In this document: in pieces, positions 49,863 through 57,733 of the stretch
Numbering within the stretch: position 1 is the first letter of the stretch
Layout of the letters: each line of letters begins with the position of its first letter
NCBI GenBank assembly: GCA_963842505.1
Contig: CAWJGZ010000001.1
Location: 124,001-188,000 of the forward strand
Length of the DNA stretch: 64,000 bases
DNA from: PALSA-129 sp963842505
GTDB lineage: Bacteria; Acidobacteriota; Terriglobia; Bryobacterales; Bryobacteraceae
Direction of reading: 5' to 3'
Program-made: the position numbers and the translations under genes
Notes under the pieces: model-generated
Databases searched by the model: none
What the model was told of the DNA's origin: nothing
What the model saw: the letters and a program-made list of their open reading frames with translations, nothing else

Positions 49863-51350
49863 TTACTCCTCCAGCCAGTCAAACGACCGCGTCACTGCTT
49901 TCTTCCAAAACCTGTACATCCGTTCCCGCCGCTCCGCATCCATTTGCGGTTTCCATGTGTGGTCCACCGACCACTGCGCGCGCAGGTCCTCCACGTTCGC
50001 GTAGAAACCGGTGGCCAGGCCGGCCGCGTACGCCGCGCCTAAAGCCGTGGTCTCCTTTACCGCCGGGCGCACCACCGTGCGGTTCAGTATGTCCGCCTGG
50101 AATTGCATCAGGAGTTCGTTTCCCACCATGCCGCCGTCGGTCCGCAGCACGCCCACCGGAACGCCCGAATCCTTCTCCATGGCCTCCACCACTTCGCGCG
50201 TCTGAAATGCCGTGGCCTCCAGCACCGCGCGCGCCAGGTGGCTCTTGTTGGAATAGCGCGTCAGCCCTGCAATCACGCCGCGGGCGTTGTGCTTCCAGTA
50301 CGGTGCGTACAGTCCCGAAAACGCCGGAACGAAATAAACTCCGCCGTTGTCTTCCACCAGGCGCGCCAGCGATTCAATCTCCGGGCTGGTGGTGATGAGC
50401 CCGAAATTATCCCGGACCCACTGCACCAGCGCGCCGGTGATCGCCACGCTTCCCTCCAGCGCGTAGTTGGCCGGTTGTCCTTTGAACTGGAACGCCACCG
50501 TCGTCAGCAGCCCATATTTGGACTGCACGATCTCGCGCCCCGTGTTCATCAACAGGAAGCAGCCCGTGCCGTAAGTGTTCTTCGCCTCGCCCGCCTGAAA
50601 GCAGGTCTGACCCACCAGCGCCGCCTGCTGGTCTCCCAGAATTCCAGCCACTGGCACGCCCTTCACGGCCTCCAGCGTCGCGGTTCCGTAGACTTCGCTG
50701 CTGGAGCGGATCCCGGGCAGGATCTGCCGCGGAATCGCGAACGCGCTCAGCAGCTCGGGGTCCCAGTCGAGAGTCTGTAAGTTCATCAACTGCGTGCGGC
50801 TAGCGTTGGTCGAGTCCGTGATGTGCAGCGCCGTCAGGTGCCACAGCAGAAACGTGTCGATATTGCCGAACAGAACCTCGCCCGCCTCGGCCTGCCGGCG
50901 CGCGCCGGGGACATGATCCAGCAGCCAGCGGATCTTCAGTCCGCTGAAATAGGTGGCCAGCGGCAAGCCGGTCTTCGCGCGGAACCGGTCCGGTCCGCCC
51001 TCGCGCGAGAATTCCGGGATGTAGTCCGCCACTCGCGTATCCTGCCACACCAGTGCGTTAGCCAGCGGCTTGCCGGTCTGGCGATTCCATAGCACCGTGG
51101 TTTCGCGCTGATTGGTGATACCCAACGCCGCCAGGTCGCCGGGCTTCAGCCCACCCTGCTCCATCGCTTCTGCGATGACTGCCTGTGTGCGAAACCAGAT
51201 CTCCTCCGGATCGTGCTCCACCCATCCAGGCTGCGGGTAGATCTGCTGGTGCTCTTTCTGCGCGCTGGCGACGATGCGCCCGGCCCGGTCGAACACCAGG
51301 AACCGTGTGCTCGTGGTGCCTTGATCGATCGCTCCAATGAAGTCCGCCAT
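49863..51350 (-). CDS. glpK: Glycerol kinase
   Basis: The 495-residue enzyme has the exact family length. FIGAIDQGTTSTRFLVFD at the N-terminus is the FGGY-kinase phosphate-binding loop, followed by GITNQRETTVLWNR, GILGDQQAALVGQ, KNTYGTGCFLLMNTG and LRTDGGMVGNELLMQFQADIL. It makes sn-glycerol-3-phosphate from glycerol and ATP. It forms an operon with glpF. No glycerol-3-phosphate dehydrogenase is in the window. Confidence 0.95.
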   Translation of the reverse strand: MADFIGAIDQGTTSTRFLVFDRAGRIVASAQKEHQQIYPQPGWVEHDPEEIWFRTQAVIAEAMEQGGLKPGDLAALGITNQRETTVLWNRQTGKPLANALVWQDTRVADYIPEFSREGGPDRFRAKTGLPLATYFSGLKIRWLLDHVPGARRQAEAGEVLFGNIDTFLLWHLTALHITDSTNASRTQLMNLQTLDWDPELLSAFAIPRQILPGIRSSSEVYGTATLEAVKGVPVAGILGDQQAALVGQTCFQAGEAKNTYGTGCFLLMNTGREIVQSKYGLLTTVAFQFKGQPANYALEGSVAITGALVQWVRDNFGLITTSPEIESLARLVEDNGGVYFVPAFSGLYAPYWKHNARGVIAGLTRYSNKSHLARAVLEATAFQTREVVEAMEKDSGVPVGVLRTDGGMVGNELLMQFQADILNRTVVRPAVKETTALGAAYAAGLATGFYANVEDLRAQWSVDHTWKPQMDAERRERMYRFWKKAVTRSFDWLEE

Positions 51351-51451
51351 GTCTCCCTCGCCTCGGGGATCTTCCAGCTTAGCTCGTAAGCGGCCCGGAA
51401 GAGTCGCCTTCTTTCACAAATTGACCCGTTGGTGGGTTATGCTTTGTCTAG

Positions 51452-51661
51452 ATGGCGAAAGCGCTGATAACCACTCCTTTTCCGTCAACGGCGGATGTGG
51501 CTCGCAAGTTCGGGCTACCCGATTCTCGTATTTGGCGAGTTGAGGCGCTGATGAGTGGGAATGCACTGGAAACCGCTGGGACGAAGCCTGGTCACAAGAC
51601 GAAGAAGGCCGTAAAGCGTAGCTTCGCGAATCACTCCAAACCGAAGCGAGGGAGTCGCTAG
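51452..51661 (+). CDS. Small helix-turn-helix-like protein paired with a TIR-like gene
   Basis: The 69-residue protein reads STADVARKFGLPDSRIWRVEALM at 12-34, a short helix-turn-helix-like pattern (DVA..FG....RI.RV..L), and then a basic tail (HKTKKAVKRSFANHSKPKRGSR). It ends seven bases before the next gene and so is probably a co-transcribed regulator. TTGACC at 51421-51426 could be part of its promoter. Small size and basic composition make the call tentative. Confidence 0.55.
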   Translation: MAKALITTPFPSTADVARKFGLPDSRIWRVEALMSGNALETAGTKPGHKTKKAVKRSFANHSKPKRGSR

Positions 51662-51668
51662 CTTACGG

Positions 51669-52307
51669 ATGCCAAAGCTCAGCGGTCGCGCGCGACCCAA
51701 AGCAGATCCGATTCTCGCTTTCCTAAACGTCCCTTTCGATCCACTGTTCGAGCCCTTGTACCTGGCACTCATCGCTGGATTGAGTGGCTTTGGTTTGGTG
51801 CCGCAGGCCGTCCTGCAGATTCCGGGGAGCCAACGGCGTCTTGATCGGTTGATTCGTCTCCTGGGGACATGCCGGTACTCCTTTCACGACCTCTCCCGGG
51901 TCGAACTCGATATCCATCGGCCCAAGACACCCCGGTTCAACATGCCCTTCGAACTCGGATTAGCCGTGGCTAGCGCCGAACTGAGTCGCAATGGGCACCG
52001 CTGGTATGTCTTTGAGGCGAAAAAATTTCGTGTGTCAAAATCTCTGAGCGACATTGATGGGACTCGGGTTTATATTCACGGAGGCGGCCCCATTGGCGTC
52101 CTAAGAGAATTAACAAATGCGTTGGCAAGAAGCCGCCACAAGCCGAGTGTCCAGGATTTGAAAGCTATTTATCAGGATGTAAGGCGGACCGCCGCACGTC
52201 TGAAGCAAGAACTGGCAACGCAGGACCTCTTCGACACTCGGCCCTTCCTCGACCTCGTGCTGGCCGCGAGCATCAGCGCAAAGCGGCACATTGCTTCACT
52301 ACGGTAG
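51669..52307 (+). CDS. TIR/nucleoside-deoxyribosyltransferase-like protein, candidate defence effector
   Basis: The 212-residue protein has FLNVPFDPLFEPLYLALIAGLSGFGLVPQ at 18-46, CRYSFHDLSRVELD at 68-81 and PRFNMPFELGLA at 88-99. A beta strand, a conserved DLS and an N.PFELG segment with a candidate catalytic Glu95 form the layout shared by TIR and nucleoside 2-deoxyribosyltransferase-like folds, which act on NAD or nucleosides. Proteins with HDLSR...RFNMPFELGLA recur as unnamed accessory genes. With its small upstream partner next to a tRNA gene, it looks like a transferred cassette. The fold assignment is by motif only. Confidence 0.6.
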   Translation: MPKLSGRARPKADPILAFLNVPFDPLFEPLYLALIAGLSGFGLVPQAVLQIPGSQRRLDRLIRLLGTCRYSFHDLSRVELDIHRPKTPRFNMPFELGLAVASAELSRNGHRWYVFEAKKFRVSKSLSDIDGTRVYIHGGGPIGVLRELTNALARSRHKPSVQDLKAIYQDVRRTAARLKQELATQDLFDTRPFLDLVLAASISAKRHIASLR

Positions 52308-52460
52308 CCGCCGGACGAAAAATCGCCCACTACCCTGACTTCTAACCAACCCCACCGCTCCCCCAACCGCGTCCGCGACTATCTGGTTCAGGCTCCGGCC
52401 CCGGTTCCTTCGGAGACCGCCGCCCGCAACTTACGCGCGTGCCTTGTCAATTTGGGTATC

Positions 52461-52550
52461 TGGCGGAGGAAGAGGGATTCGAACCCCCGAGTGAGTCGCC
52501 CCACTAACGGTTTTCAAGACCGCCGCCTTCGACCGCTCGGCCATTCCTCC
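52461..52550 (-). tRNA. tRNA-Ser (anticodon UGA)
   Basis: Read on the minus strand from 52550, the acceptor GGAGGAA pairs with TTCCTCC, the D-arm is GGCCGAGCGGTC, and the anticodon stem-loop CGGT-CTTGAAA-ACCG carries TGA. The long variable arm follows, then a T-arm with GGTTCGAATCC, discriminator G and encoded CCA (52463-52461). This is a normal class II tRNA-Ser. No displaced copy of its 3' end was found in the window. Confidence 0.95.
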
Positions 52551-52593
52551 ACTATCCATTATATGCAGCGCGCCCGCCGACCCACGCCGCCCC

Positions 52594-53193
52594 TCATGCG
52601 CTGCCCTTCGGTTGCAGCAGCAGGTCCAGCTTCCCGCTCAGGTCGTCCAGCCGGCGCATCACCTCGGCGTGTTCCATTTCCCCCTTCGGCGGAGTTTTCC
52701 CCTGAACGTAGAACACGCCGCCCGGTTCCAGCACGCAACGCTCCACTTCCTGCATCGAGCCGAATCCCTGCCGGTGCAGCACCGTCATCAGCTCCGCATG
52801 CGACAGCAACTCCTTCGACAGCGCCTTCCTGACGACCTTGCCTTCGTCCACCAGCACCGTCGGCTTCCCTTCGAAAATCTGGTCCAGCCGCCGGTGGCGA
52901 AACAGAAATCGCACCACCAGGTAGTTCACCCCCAGCAGCGTGAACGCGCCGATCAGCCCGCCCGTCAGCGAGTTGTCATTCCCAATAATGGCGTTCTGCA
53001 CCGTATTGGAGAGCGAGAGCAGCACCACCAGGTCGAACGGATTGAGCTGCGCCAGCTCCCGTTTGCCGAAGACTCTCAGGATCACCACCAGAAAACCGTA
53101 CACAATCACCGGCCGCAGAATCTTCTCCGCCACCGGGACGCCTACCGCGAAAATCTGGCTCCACATGCCGTTCGAAAGGACCCACTCGGGCAT
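52594..53193 (-). CDS. DUF421 / YetF-family membrane protein
   Basis: The 199-residue protein has three N-terminal helices (RPVIVYGFLVVILRVFGKRELAQLNPFDLVVLLSLSNTVQNAII, then FTLLGVNYLVVRFLF) followed by the cytoplasmic YetF domain with EGKPTVLVDEGKVVRKALSKELLSHAELMTVLHRQGF and EPGGVFYVQ. GKRELAQLNPFDLV is the family signature. The function is unknown; the cytoplasmic part forms a beta-sandwich oligomer in known structures. Start ATG 53193 has GGAGG nine bases upstream. Confidence 0.87.
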   Translation of the reverse strand: MPEWVLSNGMWSQIFAVGVPVAEKILRPVIVYGFLVVILRVFGKRELAQLNPFDLVVLLSLSNTVQNAIIGNDNSLTGGLIGAFTLLGVNYLVVRFLFRHRRLDQIFEGKPTVLVDEGKVVRKALSKELLSHAELMTVLHRQGFGSMQEVERCVLEPGGVFYVQGKTPPKGEMEHAEVMRRLDDLSGKLDLLLQPKGSA

Positions 53194-53215
53194 CGCTCTT
53201 TTCCTCCCCCTGCCG

Positions 53216-53244
53216 ATTATGCCGGATTTGCCGGAATTTGATAA
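53216..53244 (-). promoter_or_regulatory. Promoter of the DUF421 gene
   Basis: On the minus strand TTATCA (53244-53239) and CATAAT (53221-53216) are 17 bases apart, 22 bases before the ATG at 53193. The -10 matches five of six consensus bases. Confidence 0.5.
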
Positions 53245-53399
53245 AACAAATATAGCAATGCACGTTTTGGAGGGCCGGTTGAAACCCTGTGCATATTTGA
53301 GGATCTGTGTGGAAATCCCCGGCGCATCGCCTCATTCCGCGCCACTTGGGCCATCCACAGATTTTCTTGCCGGTTTCTGTCTTCTTCGACACAAAAGCG

Positions 53400-53428
53400 T
53401 TGACGCCCGCGGCATCGGACGCTACGGT
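53400..53428 (+). promoter_or_regulatory. Possible dnaB promoter
   Basis: TTGACG (53400-53405) is followed after 17 bases by TACGGT (53423-53428), with 12 bases to the ATG at 53441. The -35 is close to consensus and the -10 is weak. Confidence 0.4.
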
Positions 53429-53440
53429 AGGTGATTCGCC

Positions 53441-54802
53441 ATGTCAGCGGTTAATACCACGGAAAAAGGTCTTCCCACCAATATAGACGCCGAGCGCTTC
53501 GTGCTCGGCTCCATCATGCTCGACGACTCGCTCTACATCCAGGCGGCCGGCGAGCTCGAACCCGACGACTTCAGCCTCGACAAACACCGCCGCATCTTCC
53601 GCCGCATGGGCGAACTCCAGAATCGCGGCGAAAAAATCGACCGCATCACCATCGCCAACGAGCTCATGAAGTTCAATGAGCTGGAAGCCTGCGACGGCAT
53701 CACCTACCTGGTCTCCCTCGACGACGGCCTCCCGCAGATCCCCAACCTCGACGCCTACATCCGCATCGTCAAGGACAAGGCCGTCCTGCGACGCATCATT
53801 TTCGCTTCGCAGCACATGATGAACCGCGCCCTGCTCGGCGAAGACGAGCCCGACGAAATCCTCTCCGGCGCCGAAGAAACCCTCCTCAAGCTCGGTGAAG
53901 CCCGCGTCAAGAGCGGCTTGCTCGACCCCGGCCAGATTCTGCGCGACTATGAAGGCGGCATCAACGCCTTCCTCGACCCCAGCAAGCGCATCAAGGGACT
54001 TAGCACCGGCTTCGCCAAGTTCGACGAGCTCACCGGCGGCCTGCACGGCGGCGATCTTTGCATCGTGGCCGCGCGCCCTTCCATGGGCAAGACCGCGCTG
54101 GCCCTCAATATCGCCCAGCACGTCGCCCTCAATCTCAAACAGACCGTCGCCGTTTTTTCGCTCGAAATGTCGCGCGAATCGCTCCTCACCCGCATGCTCT
54201 GCTCGGCCGCACGCGTCGATAGCCAGCGCTTCCGCGCCGGGTACCTCACCCAGGAGGAACGCCGCAAGCTCAACCACGCCCTGCATGAGCTGGTGGAAGC
54301 CCCGCTCTACATCGACGACACTCCCGGCATCCACATGATGGATATCCACGCCAAACTGCGCCGTCTGCAAGCCGAGCGCAAGCTCGGTCTGGTCATCGTC
54401 GACTACCTGCAGCTAATGGGATCCCGCGGCCGCTTCGAAAACCGCAACCAGGAAGTCAGCGCCCTCTCGCGCGGCATGAAAATGCTCGCCAAGGAACTGA
54501 ACGTCCCCATGATGGTGCTCTCGCAGTTGAGCCGCGCCGTCGAAAACCGCCAGGGCGACCACCGCCCGCAACTGAGCGATCTCCGCGAGAGCGGCAGTAT
54601 TGAGCAGGATGCCGATGTCGTCGGTTTTATTTTCCGCGAAGAGGTGTATCAACGCGAGCGCGAAGATCTGCGCGGCCTCGCCGAGCTCATCATCGCCAAG
54701 CAGCGCAACGGCCCCGTTGGCACCGTCAACCTGGTCTTCCTGCACGCCCAGACCAAATTCGAAAACCGCGCCGAGGATACCGGCGAGTTGCCCGAAGAGT
54801 AA
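53441..54802 (+). CDS. dnaB: Replicative DNA helicase DnaB
   Basis: The 453-residue helicase has the N-terminal primase-interacting domain (TNIDAERFVLGSIMLDD..., about residues 10-115), a linker and a RecA-type motor domain. Walker A is RPSMGKTALALNIAQ, Walker B is GLVIVDYLQLMG, and there are the motifs ELNVPMMVLSQLSRAVE and LSDLRESGSIEQDADVVGFI. Length and motif order are those of chromosomal DnaB. It unwinds DNA at the replication fork as a hexamer. No intein interrupts it. It stands alone and not beside rplI/rpsR as in many bacteria. Confidence 0.95.
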   Translation: MSAVNTTEKGLPTNIDAERFVLGSIMLDDSLYIQAAGELEPDDFSLDKHRRIFRRMGELQNRGEKIDRITIANELMKFNELEACDGITYLVSLDDGLPQIPNLDAYIRIVKDKAVLRRIIFASQHMMNRALLGEDEPDEILSGAEETLLKLGEARVKSGLLDPGQILRDYEGGINAFLDPSKRIKGLSTGFAKFDELTGGLHGGDLCIVAARPSMGKTALALNIAQHVALNLKQTVAVFSLEMSRESLLTRMLCSAARVDSQRFRAGYLTQEERRKLNHALHELVEAPLYIDDTPGIHMMDIHAKLRRLQAERKLGLVIVDYLQLMGSRGRFENRNQEVSALSRGMKMLAKELNVPMMVLSQLSRAVENRQGDHRPQLSDLRESGSIEQDADVVGFIFREEVYQREREDLRGLAELIIAKQRNGPVGTVNLVFLHAQTKFENRAEDTGELPEE

Positions 54803-54907
54803 TTCTCCAGCCGCGTGACGCCTCCGAACCGAGCCGCGACCGTAAGGGAGCGGAGGCCTACTGGCATCAAAATCACTCGGTCAAGGCAAAGTAGCGCAAA
54901 GAGCGCC

Positions 54908-55501
54908 TCAGCGCGTCACGAACAGCTCCGCCTGTCCAAACGCCGCCTGCCGCAACTGGTCCCGCAGTCTGCTGTACTTCACCGCATCGCCGGCCGCTCG
55001 CAGGCGCTGCGCTTCCGCCGCCGAAAGCTCGCGCAGGTAGCGGTCCGCGCGATCCTTGTACGAATACCCGGCATATGCCGCCTCCGCCGCGCCGGCGATC
55101 TCCATCAGCAGGCTCCAGAAGCTGGTGCGCTGCCACAGGCCCTTGCGCGAACCCGCCTCCCGCGTGATCTCGCAGACCCGCCCGCCGCCGCGCAGAATTG
55201 CGCGCACGCACCGCTCGGCGGCAAAGGCGCGCGTGGCGTCGGCGTCCGGAAAGCTCTCCAGCAGTTCCAGCACGCTCTCCGCATCGGCTTCCCATCCCTC
55301 CCATCGAAAGCGCGAAGCGCCGCTCACCAGCGTGCCGCGCCGCAGAACCTCGCGGATGCGCGCTTCGTCCTTGCCGGTTATCCCCAGCAGGTGCTCCACC
55401 AGGTCGCGCACCAGCAGTTCCTGCACCACTACCGGAGTAATGGAAATGGCGCCGGCCTCTTCGGAGCTGAGCTTCACGCGAACCGTTTGCGGTAACGCCA
55501 T
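54908..55501 (-). CDS. Unknown conserved-looking protein
   Basis: This 197-residue soluble protein has no signal peptide or membrane segment. It contains VVVQELLVRDLVEHLLGITGKDEARIREVLRRGTLVSGASRFRWEGWEADAESV and later RADRYLRELSAAEAQRLRAAGDAVKYSRLR. The pattern is mostly helical with coherent codon bias, which supports a real gene. I recognise no named domain. It is divergent from the next gene, with 27 bases between the start codons, so the two may share a control region. Confidence 0.65.
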   Translation of the reverse strand: MALPQTVRVKLSSEEAGAISITPVVVQELLVRDLVEHLLGITGKDEARIREVLRRGTLVSGASRFRWEGWEADAESVLELLESFPDADATRAFAAERCVRAILRGGGRVCEITREAGSRKGLWQRTSFWSLLMEIAGAAEAAYAGYSYKDRADRYLRELSAAEAQRLRAAGDAVKYSRLRDQLRQAAFGQAELFVTR

Positions 55502-55528
55502 CGCTTGATTTTACGCTAGCATAAGTCC

Positions 55529-55804
55529 GTGACCCCATTGGAAAAAGTGCTCGCGGAAACTGCCCGCTATGAGCACGCCCTGCTCGATTTTTCGGCGCGC
55601 GAGCACAATGGCTCGGTCGAGTTGGTCATCGAACTCAAGAACCGCGGCCTGGGTCTCCACACCTACTACGCGCCCGTCCACGCCCGCGATATCGAACACC
55701 CCCAGTTCCCCTGGACCTTCCAACGCTACCTCTACGACTGCATGCACGATTACCTCGTCGAGATGTTCATTCACACGCCGCAGAGCCGGGACCTCCGCCC
55801 ATGA
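55529..55804 (+). CDS. Small conserved-looking protein upstream of a MidA-type methyltransferase
   Basis: The 91-residue protein starts at GTG 55529. It reads EKVLAETARYEHALLDFSAREHNGSVELVIELKNRGLGLHTYYAPVHARDIEHPQFPWTFQRYLYDCMHDYLVEMF. The conserved aromatic and His content suggests a folded alpha/beta protein. The stop overlaps the ATG of the methyltransferase gene (ATGA), so the two products are likely made together. No family recognised. Confidence 0.65.
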   Translation: MTPLEKVLAETARYEHALLDFSAREHNGSVELVIELKNRGLGLHTYYAPVHARDIEHPQFPWTFQRYLYDCMHDYLVEMFIHTPQSRDLRP

Positions 55805-56763
55805 CTCCGGCCGGCGAATTGCTGGCCCGCGAGATCCGCGCCGCCGGCCCGGTTCCTTTCCGCCGCTTCATGGAAGTCGCGCTCTACCATCCCGAGCACG
55901 GCTACTACCGCGGCCCGCGCGATCCCTTCGGCAAAGAAGGCGACTTCTTCACCGCCGAGCAGATCCAGCCGGTCTTCGGAATCCTGGTAGCCGCGCGTAT
56001 CCGCCAGCTCTTCCACCAACTGGGCGAGCCGGCCGATTTCACGGTCGTCGAGCTCGGCGCCGGCCGCGCTGAAATGGCCGAAGCCTTCTCCGCATGGCGC
56101 TACGTGCCCATCGATATCGATTCCGGCGCGCTGCCTGCGAGCTTTCGCGGCGTGGTCTTCTCCAATGAGTTCTTTGACGCTCTGCCCGTCGAGGCGGTGG
56201 TCTACCGCGGCGGCGCATTCCACTTCCAGTTGGTCGATCTCGATGGCGAGTGCTTCGTGTGGCGCGAAGGACCGGACGTCGATGCCGAGGCTGCCGATTA
56301 CCTGCGCCGCTGGTATCCGGCTCCCGAAGAGGGCCGCTGGTACGAAGTGAACCTCGATGCCCTACGCTGGATCGAGCGCATCGCCCGCTCGCTCGAATCC
56401 GGCTACATGCTAACTATCGATTACGGCTATACCCGCGGCGAGGCCGCTCGCTTCCCCGCCGGCACGCTCATGGGCTACCGCCGGCACACTGCGCGCGACA
56501 ATGTGCTCGAAGATCCCGGCCGGCGCGATATCACCGCGCACGTCAACTTCACCGCCCTCGAAGAGTGGGGCGAACACTGCGGCTTGCGAAAAAAAAATTT
56601 TCAAACGTTGGCGCAAATGCTACTCACCGCCGGCGAACCCGACCAGTTTGCCGACGCGCTTTCGCCCGGCGACATGCGCCGGCGTCTCCAGCTCAAGACG
56701 TTGCTCTTCGGTATGGGCGAGACTTTCCGGGTCCTGCTGCAGGCTAAAGGAGAAGGGGAATGA
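55801..56763 (+). CDS. SAM-dependent methyltransferase, MidA/NDUFAF7 family
   Basis: The 320-residue protein has the family N-terminus AREIRAAGPVPFRRFMEVALYHPEHGYYRGPRDPFGKEGDFFTA, typical of MidA/NDUFAF7 proteins, then the SAM-binding VVELGAGRAEMAEAF and the NEFFDALPVE segment. In mitochondria this family symmetrically dimethylates an Arg of a complex I subunit; bacterial members are assumed to methylate proteins. It is somewhat shorter than usual (350-400 residues). It is coupled to the small gene upstream. Confidence 0.87.
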   Translation: MTPAGELLAREIRAAGPVPFRRFMEVALYHPEHGYYRGPRDPFGKEGDFFTAEQIQPVFGILVAARIRQLFHQLGEPADFTVVELGAGRAEMAEAFSAWRYVPIDIDSGALPASFRGVVFSNEFFDALPVEAVVYRGGAFHFQLVDLDGECFVWREGPDVDAEAADYLRRWYPAPEEGRWYEVNLDALRWIERIARSLESGYMLTIDYGYTRGEAARFPAGTLMGYRRHTARDNVLEDPGRRDITAHVNFTALEEWGEHCGLRKKNFQTLAQMLLTAGEPDQFADALSPGDMRRRLQLKTLLFGMGETFRVLLQAKGEGE

Positions 56764-56793
56764 ATCGGAGGGAAAAGCCTGAAACAATGAAAA

Positions 56794-56814
56794 AGGCCCC
56801 GAAAACCGGGGCCT
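56794..56814 (-). terminator. Intrinsic terminator of the small Lys-rich peptide gene
   Basis: An eight-base perfect stem (AGGCCCCG/CGGGGCCT, five-base loop) is followed on the minus strand by a T run (the A run at 56790-56794). It ends the small peptide transcript 49 bases after its stop codon and may also serve the convergent methyltransferase gene. Confidence 0.75.
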
Positions 56815-56862
56815 CGGAGTGAAACCTGTTTTTAGCTGGCCCTTATTCAGGGCGCGCCCTGA

Positions 56863-56925
56863 CTACTTCTTTTTCTTCGGAGCAGCCTTTTTCTTGGGGG
56901 CGGCTTTCTTGGTTGCGGTCTTCAT
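56863..56925 (-). CDS. 20-residue Lys/Ala/Pro-rich peptide (histone-H1-tail-like)
   Basis: The ORF begins at ATG 56925 with GGGAG nine bases upstream and encodes MKTATKKAAPKKKAAPKKKK. Half of the residues are Lys, with two AAPKKK repeats like the C-terminal tails of histone H1 or bacterial H1-like proteins, which neutralise DNA charge. A near-consensus promoter, a hairpin in the leader and an own terminator surround it, so it is a dedicated transcription unit of about 175 bases. A DNA- or RNA-binding role is inference from composition. Open extension to 57159 lacks protein-like sequence and is rejected. Confidence 0.65.
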   Translation of the reverse strand: MKTATKKAAPKKKAAPKKKK

Positions 56926-56951
56926 CGATTGATTCTCCCTAACATCAAATT

Positions 56952-56971
56952 TTGCGATTCGAAAATCGCAA
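56952..56971 (-). promoter_or_regulatory. Perfect inverted repeat in the leader of the Lys-rich peptide gene
   Basis: TTGCGATT and AATCGCAA form a perfect eight-base stem around CGAA, located between the promoter and the start codon (27 bases before the ATG). It could be an operator for a dimeric repressor or a leader hairpin in the mRNA. Confidence 0.55.
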
Positions 56972-56980
56972 TGTGATTCA

Positions 56981-57009
56981 TATATAAGGTGCTTCGCGAT
57001 GAAAGTCAA
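56981..57009 (-). promoter_or_regulatory. Strong promoter of the Lys-rich peptide gene
   Basis: On the minus strand TTGACT (57009-57004) and TATATA (56986-56981) are separated by 17 bases. Both hexamers are near consensus, and the leader to the ATG would be about 50 bases. Confidence 0.7.
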
Positions 57010-57098
57010 GAAAAAAATGAATTCGCCTCTCTCTTTCGGCCTCTTTCGGGTTGCGCTACCCGCCCATTTCCGCGAGAAAAACAGAGCCGCGCCAAATC

Positions 57099-57128
57099 TT
57101 GATTGCTCCCCGGTTGCGTATATACAAT
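57099..57128 (+). promoter_or_regulatory. Promoter of the ECF sigma factor gene
   Basis: TTGATT (57099-57104) is followed after 18 bases by TACAAT (57123-57128), 14 bases before ATG 57143, giving a very short leader. Confidence 0.5.
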
Positions 57129-57142
57129 AGGACGCCGATCGA

Positions 57143-57733
57143 ATGTGGCTGCTTCCCATACTCCTGGCTGTTGGCGCCGCTGAAGGCGATGCCGACCTGG
57201 TCTTGCGCCTGCAGCGCCGCGATCCCCGCGCGCTCGCCGAACTCTACGACCGCTATGGCCGCCTGGTCTACGCTCTGATCCTGCGCGTGGTGCGCGATGT
57301 TGGCGCCGCCGAAGACCTGGTGCAGGAAACCTTTCTCCGCGTGTGGACTCGCGCCCAGGCCTTCGACGCCCGGAAGGGCTCCATCGGCCCGTGGTTGCTG
57401 GCCGTCGCGCGTTATCGCGCCATCGATTATCTGCGCTCCGCCGGCGGCCGCGAACGCCATAGTCTGGAACTCGAAGAGACAGATCATCCTTCCCTGTTCA
57501 CCGGCATGGAGCACGGAATCTTAGCGTCCGACCGCGCGCGCCGCGTCAAGGCAGCAGTCGAAAAGCTCTCCGCCACTGAGCGCCAGGTCATTGAGTTGGC
57601 CTACTTCGAAGGCCTCACCCAAATCGAGATGGCCGAACGCATGGGCCAGCCGCTCGGCACTGTCAAAACCTGGGTGCGGTCCGCATTGAAGAATCTCCGG
57701 GAACAGATCGCTACCGCGGAGGCCTCCGCATGA
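57143..57733 (+). CDS. ECF-type RNA polymerase sigma factor (SigK-like)
   Basis: The 196-residue protein has region 2 (ALAELYDRYGRLVYALILRVVRDVGAAEDLVQETFLRVWTRAQAFDARKGSIGPWLLAVARYRAIDYLRS) and region 4 (KLSATERQVIELAYFEGLTQIEMAERMGQPLGTVKTWVRSALKNLRE), the two domains of ECF sigma factors. The first residues (MWLLPILLAVGAAEG) are hydrophobic and may not belong to the protein; a later start cannot be excluded. The anti-sigma gene follows with ATGA overlap. The SigK/RskA type is suggested by the partner. Confidence 0.9.
   Translation: MWLLPILLAVGAAEGDADLVLRLQRRDPRALAELYDRYGRLVYALILRVVRDVGAAEDLVQETFLRVWTRAQAFDARKGSIGPWLLAVARYRAIDYLRSAGGRERHSLELEETDHPSLFTGMEHGILASDRARRVKAAVEKLSATERQVIELAYFEGLTQIEMAERMGQPLGTVKTWVRSALKNLREQIATAEASA

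Noticed and set aside
52461..52550. Second integration site at tRNA-Ser
   Set aside because: I looked for a displaced copy of the tRNA-Ser 3' end on both sides, including around the TIR-like cassette, and found none in the window.
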